From Actinomycetes bacterium (GTDB lineage: Bacteria > Actinomycetota > CALGFH01): a stretch of 16,069 nt of DNA. Under the pieces are notes generated by a model. It was given only the letters and a program-made list of their open reading frames with translations. It was not told where the DNA came from and made no database searches. The position numbers and the translations under genes are program-made. Below are positions 6,368-14,156 of the stretch, piece by piece (position 1 is the first letter of the stretch; each line of letters starts with the position of its first letter). Location of the stretch: the NCBI GenBank assembly GCA_030152105.1, contig JASLIH010000390.1, positions 1-16,069 of the forward strand, given 5' to 3'.

Positions 6368-7623
6368 CCACGCTGGCCGCGGTAACGGCTGTCGTGTTCC
6401 TGGCTGGTTGCGGTGGGGGTTCGAGCTCGGGCGGCGGATCGGACGAGGGCGCCAGCGCCCGCGGGCCGATCACCTATGTCCAGGGCAAGGACAACACCAA
6501 CACCATCCGGCCGCTCCTCGAGAAGTGGAACGCCGCCCACCCGAACGAGAAGGCGACGTTCAAGGAGCAGTCCGACGAGGCCGACGCGCAGCACGACGAC
6601 CTGGTGCAGCACTTCCAGGCCAAGGACCCCAACTACGACGTGGCCAGCGTCGACGTCGTCTGGACCCCGGAGTTCGCGGCCAAGGGGTGGCTGCAGCCGC
6701 TGAAGGACAGCTTCACGCTGGACACCTCCAAGCTGCTGCCCGCGACGGTCAAGACCGCGACCTACAACAACACCCTCTACGCCGCCCCGGTGACCAGCGA
6801 CGGCGGCATGCTCTACTACCGCAAGGACCTCGTCCCGAACCCGCCCAAGACCTGGGACGAGATGATCGCGATGTGCCCGATCGCCAAGAAGAACAACATG
6901 GACTGCTACGCTGGCCAGTTCCAGAAGTACGAGGGCCTGACGGTGAACGCCTCTGAGGCGATCAACACCGCCGGCGGCGTGATCGTCGGCGAGGATGGCA
7001 AGACGCCCTCGGTCGAATCCCCGGAGGCGGCCAAGGGCCTCAGCCGGCTGGCCGACGCCTACAAGAATGGCGACATCCCCAAGCAGGCGATCACCTACAC
7101 CGAGGAGGAGGGCCGCGCGTCCTTCGAGGCCGGCAAGCTGCTGTTCCTGCGGCAGTGGCCGTACGTGTACAGCCTGGCCACGACCGACGGCAGCTCCAAG
7201 GTGAAGGGCAAGTTCGCGGTCGCGCCGCTGCCGGGCGACGCCGGGAAGCCGGGTGCGTCCAGCCTCGGTGGCCACAACGCCGCCATCAGCGCCTACTCCG
7301 CCCACAAGGCCACCGCCTTGGACTTCCTGAAGTTCCTGGAGTCCGACGAGTCGCAGCGCTTCTTCGTGACCCAGGCCTCCAACGCGCCGGCCCTGCAGGC
7401 CCTGTACGACGACCCTGCGCTGGTCAAGAAGGCTCCGTACCTGCCGGTGCTGAAGACCTCCATCCTCAACGCCGTGCCCCGCCCCGTCACCCCCTTCTAC
7501 CCGGCGGTGACCAAGGCGGTGCAGGACAACGCCTACGCGGCCATCAAGGGAGACAAGCCGGTGCCACAGGCATTGACCGACATGCAGGCCGCGATCCAGG
7601 CGGCGTCAACGGCAGGAGGCTGA
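6343..7623 (+). CDS. ABC transporter sugar-binding lipoprotein (maltose/trehalose type)
   Basis: Extracellular solute-binding protein of family 1, 426 residues, the substrate-capturing part of a carbohydrate ABC importer. Seen: MGRRNG n-region, hydrophobic stretch and lipobox LAGC with Cys23 as lipidation site. A Gly/Ser linker follows and then the two-lobe SBP fold. DVVWTPEFAAKGWLQPL (about residues 104-120) and the APVTSDGGMLYYRKDL region closely recall LpqY/ThuE-type trehalose and maltose binding proteins. GGHNAAIS and the ALDFLKFLESDESQRFF helix are also typical of the family. It is first in a three-gene operon with two permeases. The substrate is inferred as malto-oligosaccharide or trehalose from motifs and the neighbouring alpha-glucan hydrolases. 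A 38-nt hairpin just after the stop could give this mRNA segment higher stability than the permease part. Confidence 0.93.
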   Translation: MGRRNGLMTTLAAVTAVVFLAGCGGGSSSGGGSDEGASARGPITYVQGKDNTNTIRPLLEKWNAAHPNEKATFKEQSDEADAQHDDLVQHFQAKDPNYDVASVDVVWTPEFAAKGWLQPLKDSFTLDTSKLLPATVKTATYNNTLYAAPVTSDGGMLYYRKDLVPNPPKTWDEMIAMCPIAKKNNMDCYAGQFQKYEGLTVNASEAINTAGGVIVGEDGKTPSVESPEAAKGLSRLADAYKNGDIPKQAITYTEEEGRASFEAGKLLFLRQWPYVYSLATTDGSSKVKGKFAVAPLPGDAGKPGASSLGGHNAAISAYSAHKATALDFLKFLESDESQRFFVTQASNAPALQALYDDPALVKKAPYLPVLKTSILNAVPRPVTPFYPAVTKAVQDNAYAAIKGDKPVPQALTDMQAAIQAASTAGG

Positions 7624-7628
7624 TCGAC

Positions 7629-7666
7629 GGGTGGTGCCGGGTGGGCTCACCCACCCGACACCACCC
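7629..7666 (+). terminator. strong intercistronic hairpin between binding protein and permease genes
   Basis: gggtggtgccgggtggg (7629-7645) pairs with cccacccgacaccaccc (7650-7666) around the four-base loop ctca: 17 pairs with one mismatch. It starts five bases after the binding-protein stop and lacks a following T-run. In other bacteria a structure here makes the binding protein more abundant than the permeases, by partial termination or protection from 3' decay. Which of the two applies is not visible. Confidence 0.7.
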
Positions 7667-7741
7667 ACCCGACACCCGACCCGAGTCCCACCACCGCTCA
7701 CCGCTGGACGTCTGCCAACGTCGCATCCTTCGGGAGGCCCA

Positions 7742-8752
7742 ATGACCGCCACCTCTGAAGCCGGCACCCGCGACGCAGAATCCGGCGAGCCCCCGAAGCG
7801 GCGCCGCCGGGGCCGTCCGGAGCTCGACGCTGCGCGCAGCCGGCTCGGCCTGTACCTGATCGCCCCGGCCATCGTGATGCTGCTGATCGTGATCGGCTAC
7901 CCGGTGGTCCGGGCGATCGTCATGTCCTTCCAGAAGGACGCCGGCCTGGATCCACAGACGGGGCTGTTCGTCGAGGGCGGCTTCGCCGGCTTCTCGAACT
8001 ACACCCACTGGATCTTCCAGCGGTGCGGGGACATCAAATGCCCGCCCGGCACGCTGGGGTCGCAGTTCTGGCCCTCCATGGGGGCGACCATCTTCTTCAC
8101 CGTGGCCTCGGTGACCATCGAGGTCGTCCTCGGCATGTGGATGGCGCTGGTGATGTCCCGCGCGTTCAAGGGCCGCGGGCTGATGCGGGCCAGCGTCCTG
8201 GTGCCCTGGTCGATCCCGACCGCCGTCACGGCCAAGCTGTGGTTCTTCATCTTCGCGTTCGACGGGATCGCCAACAGCCTGCTCCACACCGAGATCCTGT
8301 GGACCGGTTCGGAGTGGCCGGCCCGGTTCGCGGTCGTCGTCGCCGACGTCTGGAAGACCACCCCGTTCATCGCGCTGCTGATCCTGGCCGGGCTGCAGAT
8401 CATCCCCGAGGACGTCTACGAGGCGGCCAAGATGGACGGCGCCACCGCATGGCAGCGGTTCACCAAGATCACCCTGCCCCTGGTCAAGCCAGCGCTGCTG
8501 GTGGCGATCCTGTTCCGGACCCTGGACGTGCTGCGGATCTTCGACCTGCCCTACATCCTCACCGGCGGGGCCAACGGCACCAGCACGCTCTCGATCCTGG
8601 TCGTCAACCAGATCCGACAGGGGTTCAACAGCGCGGCGGCGTTGTCGACCATCACGTTCCTGTTCATCTTCCTGGTCGCGTTCCTCTTCGTGAAGCTCCT
8701 GGGGGCCAACGTGGTCCAGACCCAGCAGTCGCAGCAGAAGGGGGCGCGCTGA
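7742..8752 (+). CDS. carbohydrate ABC transporter permease, MalF/SugA type
   Basis: Inner-membrane subunit of the sugar importer, 336 residues. After a charged cytoplasmic N-terminus (PKRRRRGRPE) come about six hydrophobic helices, the first near 36-56. The conserved cytoplasmic EAA loop that docks the ATPase reads YEAAKMDGATAWQRFTKITL at 226-245, followed by PLVKP. A larger loop after the first helix contains FSNYTHWIF, usual in MalF/SugA-like proteins. ATG 7742 is chosen because GGGAGG lies at 7732-7737. The frame is open further upstream through the hairpin, but that part is Pro/Thr-rich and has no ribosome site. It lies 118 bp after the binding-protein gene and ends one base before the second permease. 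Confidence 0.93.
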   Translation: MTATSEAGTRDAESGEPPKRRRRGRPELDAARSRLGLYLIAPAIVMLLIVIGYPVVRAIVMSFQKDAGLDPQTGLFVEGGFAGFSNYTHWIFQRCGDIKCPPGTLGSQFWPSMGATIFFTVASVTIEVVLGMWMALVMSRAFKGRGLMRASVLVPWSIPTAVTAKLWFFIFAFDGIANSLLHTEILWTGSEWPARFAVVVADVWKTTPFIALLILAGLQIIPEDVYEAAKMDGATAWQRFTKITLPLVKPALLVAILFRTLDVLRIFDLPYILTGGANGTSTLSILVVNQIRQGFNSAAALSTITFLFIFLVAFLFVKLLGANVVQTQQSQQKGAR

Positions 8753-8753
8753 G

Positions 8754-9659
8754 ATGGCCTCGACAACCACCGTCGAACCCGGCCGCGCGGCGGCCGACGC
8801 CGCTGAACCGCGGGTGCGGAGCAGGAAGGGCATCAACTGGGGGACAGTGCGCAGCTACACCGGCATCGTCCTTATCGTCATCTTCTGCCTCGCCCCGTTC
8901 TACTGGATGATCGTCACGTCCTTCCGCGACGTCGGCTACACCTTCGACAACACCCCCTGGCCCACCCACGTCACCCTGGACAACTACAGCACCGTCTTCG
9001 ACACCAGCCTGGGCAACCACTTCGCCCGCGCCCTGCTCAACAGCGTCATCATCGGGGTCTGCACGACCATCCTGGCCGTCATGTTCGGGGTGTTCGCCGC
9101 CTACGCGCTGGCCCGACTGGACTTCCGGGGCAAGTTCGTGGTCCTGGGCCTCGTGCTCGGTGCCTCGATGTTCCCCGGCGTCGCCCTCCTGACCCCGCTG
9201 TTCCAGCTGTTCACCAACATCGGCTGGTTCGGGACCTATCAGGCGCTGATCATCCCCGACATCTCCTTCGCCCTGCCGCTGACCATCTACGTCCTGACCG
9301 CCTTCTTCGCCGAGATGCCGTGGGAGCTGGAGCAGGCGGCCCTGGTCGACGGCGCCACCCCGGGACAGGCCTTCCGCAGGGTCATCCTGCCGCTCGCCGC
9401 TCCCGGCCTGTTCACCACCGCGATCCTGGCGTTCATCGCCGCCTGGAACGAGTTCCTTCTGGCCAGCCAGCTCTCCAGCGACAAGACCCAGCCGGTGACC
9501 GTGGCCATCGCCGGCTTCACCGGCAGCCAGCCACATCAGGAGCCGTACACCGCCATCATGGCCGCCGGAACCGTCGTCACGGTCCCGCTGGTCATCCTGG
9601 TGCTGGTCCTCCAGCGCCGCATCGTCGCCGGGCTGACCGCCGGCGGCGTCAAGGGCTGA
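8754..9659 (+). CDS. carbohydrate ABC transporter permease, MalG/SugB type
   Basis: Second membrane subunit of the importer, 301 residues. Seen: N-terminal helix about 33-53 ending in APFYWMIVTSFR, a hallmark of MalG-like permeases, then NYSTVF. Further helices follow, with the EAA loop LEQAALVDGATPGQAFRRVI at 192-211, then LPLAAPG. The C-terminus (QRRIVAGLTAGGVKG) is the family's usual ending. The ATG follows the TGA of the previous gene with one base between, so translation is probably coupled. No ATPase gene follows; instead two small membrane-protein genes do. The importer must use an ATPase encoded outside the window, as multi-use MsiK-type ATPases do in Streptomyces. Confidence 0.93.
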   Translation: MASTTTVEPGRAAADAAEPRVRSRKGINWGTVRSYTGIVLIVIFCLAPFYWMIVTSFRDVGYTFDNTPWPTHVTLDNYSTVFDTSLGNHFARALLNSVIIGVCTTILAVMFGVFAAYALARLDFRGKFVVLGLVLGASMFPGVALLTPLFQLFTNIGWFGTYQALIIPDISFALPLTIYVLTAFFAEMPWELEQAALVDGATPGQAFRRVILPLAAPGLFTTAILAFIAAWNEFLLASQLSSDKTQPVTVAIAGFTGSQPHQEPYTAIMAAGTVVTVPLVILVLVLQRRIVAGLTAGGVKG

Positions 9660-9681
9660 CCGTTCCGGCGAGGAAGGAGCC

Positions 9682-9870
9682 GTGCACCCCAGGGCGAAGG
9701 CCCAGCGAATCGAGATGATCATCGGGGTGCTCGGCTTCTTCACTGCAGTCGCGTTCGTCCAGACCGTCGTGCTCGAGCTCCAGGGCAAGCCGGCCCTGCG
9801 GTCGGCGTTGATCCTGCTCGGCTTCGTCGTGCTGCTCGGCCTGGCGATCCGATGGCGCCGGCGCGGCTGA
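9682..9870 (+). CDS. small two-helix membrane protein, unknown function
   Basis: A 62-residue protein starting at GTG 9682, preceded by a strong ribosome site AGGAAGGAG. Two hydrophobic helices are visible: IIGVLGFFTAVAFVQTVVL (about 13-31) and SALILLGFVVLLGLAI (about 41-56). A short LQGKPALR link joins them and the C-terminus is RWRRRG, expected to stay in the cytoplasm. It begins 22 bp after the permease gene, probably in the same transcript. I do not recognise a family. Possible roles, such as an accessory subunit of the transporter, are guesses from position only. Confidence 0.7.
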   Translation: MHPRAKAQRIEMIIGVLGFFTAVAFVQTVVLELQGKPALRSALILLGFVVLLGLAIRWRRRG

Positions 9871-9879
9871 CGCCGCGCC

Positions 9880-10209
9880 GTGGCGCCTGATCGGACGGCC
9901 CTGGTCGCCGGGGCGAGCGGTCTGATCTCGGCGGCGTCGGCGGCCGTGACCCGGGCGCTGGTCGTCGGCCGCATGCCGGGCACCCCCTCGGACGCCCCGG
10001 CCCCCTTCACCCTGCCCACGCTAGTGTTCGCGGCCGTCAGCATGATCGGGTTCTTCCTGGGCGTCCTGGCCATCTGGTCGGCGATCAAGGCGTGGCTCCG
10101 CGACGACTTCATCAACCCTCGGGCCCGCCTGGGTATCGCCCTCGGCGTGGGGGCGATGCTCATCGTGGTGGCCACGGGTCCGTGCGGCCCCCAGGGCTGC
10201 CCCGGCTGA
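9880..10209 (+). CDS. hypothetical membrane protein
   Basis: A 109-residue protein. GTG 9880 is the only start possible upstream in this frame, because the previous gene's stop lies in the same frame ten bases earlier. No clear ribosome site precedes it, so translation may be coupled or the gene may be overcalled. Hydrophobic segments: about 8-27 (moderate), TLVFAAVSMIGFFLGVLAIW (about 47-66), and LGIALGVGAMLIVVATG (about 84-100). The C-terminus has two cysteines in GPCGPQGCPG. Codon use matches the neighbours. No family is recognised. It is the last gene of the plus-strand run and meets the next gene tail to tail. Confidence 0.6.
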   Translation: MAPDRTALVAGASGLISAASAAVTRALVVGRMPGTPSDAPAPFTLPTLVFAAVSMIGFFLGVLAIWSAIKAWLRDDFINPRARLGIALGVGAMLIVVATGPCGPQGCPG

Positions 10210-10218
10210 GCTCGCCGT

Positions 10219-10250
10219 CGGACCGTAATGCCATGCCCGGTCGCGGTCCG
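10219..10250. terminator. candidate bidirectional terminator between convergent genes
   Basis: CGGACCG (10219-10225) and CGGTCCG (10244-10250) are perfect inverted arms around 18 bases, in the 42-bp gap between two convergent stop codons. The loop is long and no T-run is present. Confidence 0.3.
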
Positions 10251-10251
10251 C

Positions 10252-11379
10252 CTAGTTCGGGGCCAGGGCGCGGGGGATGGTGTCGAGCGCCCGGTCGACG
10301 TCCAGCCAGACCAGGCCCGCGGCCCGCTCGCCCGGCCGCCAGGCGGCGACCGCGGTGGTTGGGCCGGACGCGAAGAAGAACAGCCAGCCGTTCGAGGCCC
10401 ACCCGAGGCTGGGCTGGCCGCCGGTCGGGGTCACGTCCTCGGACCCGGCCAGCAGCGCGGCTCGGCCGACGGTCAGGTCGACGATCGCCAGCCCCAGCGA
10501 CCGTGGGCTGGCCAGGTGGGTGTAGACGGCTAGCCAGCGGCCCCCGGGGTCGAACGCGCCCAGCCCGTAGCAGCAGCCCGCCCACGACACCGGCGCGCCG
10601 GCGCCGAACCAGCCGGCGCTCGCCGGGGGCGGCGAGACCACAATCGTGGTATCCCTGGCCAGGTCGCGGACGTACAGCAGCTCACCGGCCAACCAGGCCA
10701 CACGGCCGGCGCGGATGTCGAGGAAGGTCGCGTTATGGGCCAGCAGCGCCCGAACCCTGCCGCTGCCCGGCTCGACCACCACCAGGTCGCCGTCGATGTC
10801 GTGAGCGAGCACCCCCAAGCGGAGGACCGCGAGCGGCTCGACCTGGTACGGAAGGGTCCATTCGGCGTGCCGACGCCCGTCGGCCAGGCTCACCTCGACC
10901 AGGCCGTATCGTTGCTCGGGGGGACCGAAGCGGGTGTCGACCAGCCAGGCGCGGTCCGCTGCCACGGCGGGCAGGGCCAGGAGGGCCTGGCCGAGCAGCC
11001 GTCGCGGACCGGCCTGGCCCGCCGGGACCGCCCAGGCGTGCCCGTCGGCGACCAGTACGGTGAACGACCCCTGGCGGAACACGATCATGCCCTGGCCCGC
11101 TGGCGGCGGGATCCGCCGGATCGACCCGCTCGCCGGATCAACCACGGCCGGCTGGCGACCGCCCAGCGACAGCCGGGTCCCGGCGGCCACCTGGATCCGC
11201 GGCGGTGGGTCGCGGGGGACGACCACGGAAGGCTCGGGAGTCATGGTCGATGCCGGCGCCACGATTGGGCGGGAACTCCCACCGGTGACCGACCAGCGGA
11301 CGGCGACCAGGACCACCAGGGCGGCCACGACCTGCAGGATGGCCCGCACGACGTCCCCGCGCGACCTCGATCCCGGCAC
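10252..11379 (-). CDS. membrane-anchored protein, probably beta-propeller-like, unknown function
   Basis: A 375-residue protein from GTG 11379, with GAGG six bases before it. The frame is open to 11493, but that GTG lies inside a hairpin and has no ribosome site. Seen: a short basic N-terminus, one hydrophobic helix (RAILQVVAALVVLVAVRW, about 12-29) as signal anchor, then a Pro/Ser/Thr-rich linker. About 280 residues of repeated beta-type blades follow, such as QPAVVDPASGSIRRI, DLVVVEPGSGRVRALLA, GELLYVRDLARDTTIV and LGLAIVDLTVGRAALLAG. This pattern of X-VVD-x-(S/T)G-(R/x) resembles WD40/PQQ/TolB-type propellers, but no catalytic or metal motif is seen. It is expected on the outer face of the membrane. 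It lies 134 bp after the debranching-like gene on the same strand. The function is unknown. Confidence 0.75.
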   Translation of the reverse strand: MPGSRSRGDVVRAILQVVAALVVLVAVRWSVTGGSSRPIVAPASTMTPEPSVVVPRDPPPRIQVAAGTRLSLGGRQPAVVDPASGSIRRIPPPAGQGMIVFRQGSFTVLVADGHAWAVPAGQAGPRRLLGQALLALPAVAADRAWLVDTRFGPPEQRYGLVEVSLADGRRHAEWTLPYQVEPLAVLRLGVLAHDIDGDLVVVEPGSGRVRALLAHNATFLDIRAGRVAWLAGELLYVRDLARDTTIVVSPPPASAGWFGAGAPVSWAGCCYGLGAFDPGGRWLAVYTHLASPRSLGLAIVDLTVGRAALLAGSEDVTPTGGQPSLGWASNGWLFFFASGPTTAVAAWRPGERAAGLVWLDVDRALDTIPRALAPN

Positions 11380-11468
11380 GGCGACCTCGCACCGACCCCA
11401 TTGGGGGCACCAGACGACACCAGAACGCTCTCGATCGTCGTCCACGCGACGGACGATGGCAAGCGCGC

Positions 11469-11500
11469 GCCGGGGGTGCGGGTGGCCCCGCACCCCCGGC
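11469..11500 (-). terminator. perfect GC hairpin after the debranching-like gene
   Basis: gccgggggtgcggg (11469-11482) and cccgcacccccggc (11487-11500) form a perfect 14-bp stem with loop tggc. It begins 13 bases beyond the stop at 11514. There is no T-run, as is common for hairpins in GC-rich actinobacteria. It probably ends or stabilises the upstream transcript. Confidence 0.65.
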
Positions 11501-11513
11501 GGCCCGGCTCAGG

Positions 11514-14126
11514 TCAGGTCGTGATGGTCAGGGTGTGACGGCCCGCGCCGGTCGGCGCCGTCACCTCGGTCCCACGGTTGGTCTCGACGACCTGGTAGTT
11601 GTGCACCTGCCGCCCGTCGAGGACGACGGCCGCGGGCCGCGCCCCGGCCGGGAGCGTGTGGCCGATGGCGACCTGGTCGGCGCCCACGCGCTGGCTGACA
11701 GCGATGGTGGTCTGATAGGAGTTCCCGGTGTGGGTGGCCCGCACGTCGGCGAAGCCGCCGCCGAGCCGGATGTGCGCTCCCTGCACCGTGGTCTGCCCCT
11801 GCGGCACCTGCGGGACGAACTCGACCCGTCCCCAGCCGAGGTCGGGCCGCACGCCCAGCCACTGGTGCACCACCGCCCAGGCGGTGCCGTAGTTGTTCCA
11901 GGCCTGCATGAACATCGAGCGGCAGGTCCAGCAGCGGTCGATGTTCGCGCCCTGGTCCGGCGCCGGGAAGGTCTCGGGCGTCGCGCCCGGCTGCTCGTCC
12001 GGCGTGCCGCCGGTCTCGGGCTCGTTGAACATCGTCTCGGCGATCGCGTGAGTGTAGCGCTGCTGCTGGTCGGCACCGAGCCGGCCGTAGTTGCCCTCAC
12101 CGATCGACTGGATCGAGGTCGTCAGGCCGAAGATGACCTTCTCGCCCTGACCGTTGGCCCCGCCGCCGCAGCCGGTGTGGAACAGGCCGCGGTTGAGCGG
12201 ACGCTCGCCGCTGAAGCAGTCGTTCTCCCGTCCCGCCAGCGCCGTGTCGCCGTGGTCGGACGGGGCCAGGCCGGGAACCGTCTGGCCGCCGACACGCAGC
12301 TCGGCCTCCATCGGCGTCTGGCCGATCCAGTGCTTCTGGAACGACTGCACGTTGCCCGGGTCGTTGAGCGAGTCGGCGTACTGCTGCGCCGCCTGGAACC
12401 ACCAGGTGCCGTCGAACCGCCCCTGCAGCCGGCGGGCCTGGTTCATGGCCCAGGCGAAGGTGGCGCCGTCGTGCTTGGAGCGGGCCATGTCGGCCAGGTC
12501 GTACAGGCCGCGGATGTAGTAGACGGCGACGTCCAGCTTCTCCGGGCCCATCCCGGTGCGCTCGACGTTGCCGAGCCCCTCGGGCCAGCCGTCGTTGTCG
12601 GCGTCCAGGGTCCGCGCGACGTAGCGCAGGTTGCGCACGGCGAAGTCGTACAGGTCGTCGCGGAAGCGGTCATCGCCGGTCCAGCGCCACAGCAGCGCCA
12701 CCGCGCTGGGGAACTTGACTGTCTCGTCGGCGTTGAAGTCGTAGGAGACGGTGCCGTCGGGGTTGGTGTGGCGCGAGTCGTGCCCAAACCAGATGGAGCC
12801 GTCGGCCACCGACTCGTGGACCACCACCCCGGACCGGTCGTTGAGGACCTCGGAGATGTCCCGCAGCGTCCGCAGGTTGGCCTTCATGGTCTCGAACTGG
12901 CCCACCGACACGCCCGCGAACGCGGTGTACTCCGCGTCGGTGCCGAAGATCCACGGGTAGTCCGGGAAGCCGGCGCCGATCCAGGTCGCCTTGTCGACGG
13001 TGCCCGACGGCTCCGGGAACTGCTTGCCCTGGTTGGTCCAGCGGATCTGGAGGTTCTCGGCGCGCTGGGTGAGGTCGGCGAGGTTCTGCTTGCCCCACTC
13101 GACCGCGTCCTGCACCAGCGGGTCGCCGGGCAACGAGAGCTGGGTCATCTCCGACAGCTGCTGGCGGGAGGCCACCTTCGCGGCGAGCTGGCCGTCCGGA
13201 TCCTGCAGCACCCGGGCCAGCTCCTGCTGCGCCGGAGCCAGGCCCTTGTCCGAGCCGGCGACCGCCAGCCACACGGTCCTCGAGCCGCCCGCGGGGAGGG
13301 AGAGGGTGTAGGTCAGTTCCCCGCCCGTGCCCTTGCCGAACGGGCCGTCGTCGCACGCCGACGGCTTGGGGTCGGCGGGTGCACCCGGCTCGGTGCCGGT
13401 GCAGCGGTGACCGGGCTGGGGACCCCAGAACCGGTCGCCGATTGTCCCCGAGCCAGGCTTCATCGCGGTGCCGACCAGCGCCGCGTAGTGGTGCTCGGGG
13501 GCGCCGGGCAGGGCACCGTCGTCGGTGAAGACCAGGTTCTGGCCGTCGTAGCTGCCCTTGTCGGGGAGGTTGTCGCTGGCGTTGGGCGTGACGCCGCCGA
13601 ATCCCCACGGGTACTGCCCCATCAGCTCGGAGTGGGCGTCGACGGTCAGCTTGGCGGTCCGCGCCGCCCCGGGGTTGGTGATCTCGAGGCCGAACAGCGC
13701 CCCGCGGCGCCCGTCGGGCGCGACGTCGGTGCGGGCCACCTTCAGCCCGGCGGTGTCGGGCAGCTCGTAACGCGAGTAGCCCCATCCGCTGGAAAACTTC
13801 GTCGCCGGGCCGACCCACTGGTCGTCCAGGCCGAACCAGACCCCGTCGACGAGCTTCAGGGGTGGAGTCCACACACCCCCCATCTCGCCGGTGATGTGCC
13901 AGCCGTTGGCGTAGAACCGCCCGTCCTCGAAGCCGATCGCATAGGCCCGCGTCCCAGCCGCGACCTCGCGGCGGTCCTGCAGGCGGCTGGTGGTGGACAG
14001 CTCGGGCGCGGCCGCCCCGGCGGCCGCCTGGCCGCCCATTCGGGAGCGCCCGACCGCCGGTCCGGACAGCATTACGCCCACGACGACGACCAGCACCGAC
14101 AGCACGGTCACGAACCTTCGAATCAT
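11514..14126 (-). CDS. exported (alpha/alpha)6-type glycogen-debranching-like protein
   Basis: An 870-residue protein. ATG 14126 is chosen because AAGGAG stands six bases before it and MIRRFVTVLSVLVVVVGVML forms a signal peptide or anchor; the frame runs open to 14225 without a ribosome site. Residues about 50-320 form a beta-rich N-terminal domain. About 330-760 show the helical-hairpin pattern of GH15/GH63/GDE-like six-hairpin glycosidases. Notable sites are YPWIFGTDAEYTAFA (390-404) and DNDGWPEGLGNVER (510-523). In that loop E516 is a plausible catalytic acid, and KLDVAVYYIRGLYDLADMA follows. A final beta segment (about 765-870) closes the protein. Actinobacterial proteins like this are usually called glycogen debranching protein. 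The activity is inferred; other substrates are possible. An extracellular debranching enzyme would fit the neighbouring starch genes. Cysteine pairs (C242/C258, C637/C653, C732/C735) fit an exported protein. Confidence 0.85.
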   Translation of the reverse strand: MIRRFVTVLSVLVVVVGVMLSGPAVGRSRMGGQAAAGAAAPELSTTSRLQDRREVAAGTRAYAIGFEDGRFYANGWHITGEMGGVWTPPLKLVDGVWFGLDDQWVGPATKFSSGWGYSRYELPDTAGLKVARTDVAPDGRRGALFGLEITNPGAARTAKLTVDAHSELMGQYPWGFGGVTPNASDNLPDKGSYDGQNLVFTDDGALPGAPEHHYAALVGTAMKPGSGTIGDRFWGPQPGHRCTGTEPGAPADPKPSACDDGPFGKGTGGELTYTLSLPAGGSRTVWLAVAGSDKGLAPAQQELARVLQDPDGQLAAKVASRQQLSEMTQLSLPGDPLVQDAVEWGKQNLADLTQRAENLQIRWTNQGKQFPEPSGTVDKATWIGAGFPDYPWIFGTDAEYTAFAGVSVGQFETMKANLRTLRDISEVLNDRSGVVVHESVADGSIWFGHDSRHTNPDGTVSYDFNADETVKFPSAVALLWRWTGDDRFRDDLYDFAVRNLRYVARTLDADNDGWPEGLGNVERTGMGPEKLDVAVYYIRGLYDLADMARSKHDGATFAWAMNQARRLQGRFDGTWWFQAAQQYADSLNDPGNVQSFQKHWIGQTPMEAELRVGGQTVPGLAPSDHGDTALAGRENDCFSGERPLNRGLFHTGCGGGANGQGEKVIFGLTTSIQSIGEGNYGRLGADQQQRYTHAIAETMFNEPETGGTPDEQPGATPETFPAPDQGANIDRCWTCRSMFMQAWNNYGTAWAVVHQWLGVRPDLGWGRVEFVPQVPQGQTTVQGAHIRLGGGFADVRATHTGNSYQTTIAVSQRVGADQVAIGHTLPAGARPAAVVLDGRQVHNYQVVETNRGTEVTAPTGAGRHTLTITT

Positions 14127-14156
14127 GGCGATCTCCTTCCGACGGCTCCGGTAAGT

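Noticed and set aside
7544..10175. Long minus-strand frames opposite the permease genes
   Set aside because: Composition is Asp/Gly/Gln-rich as expected of the antisense of membrane-protein codons. There is no ribosome site, and the permease genes on the other strand are certain.
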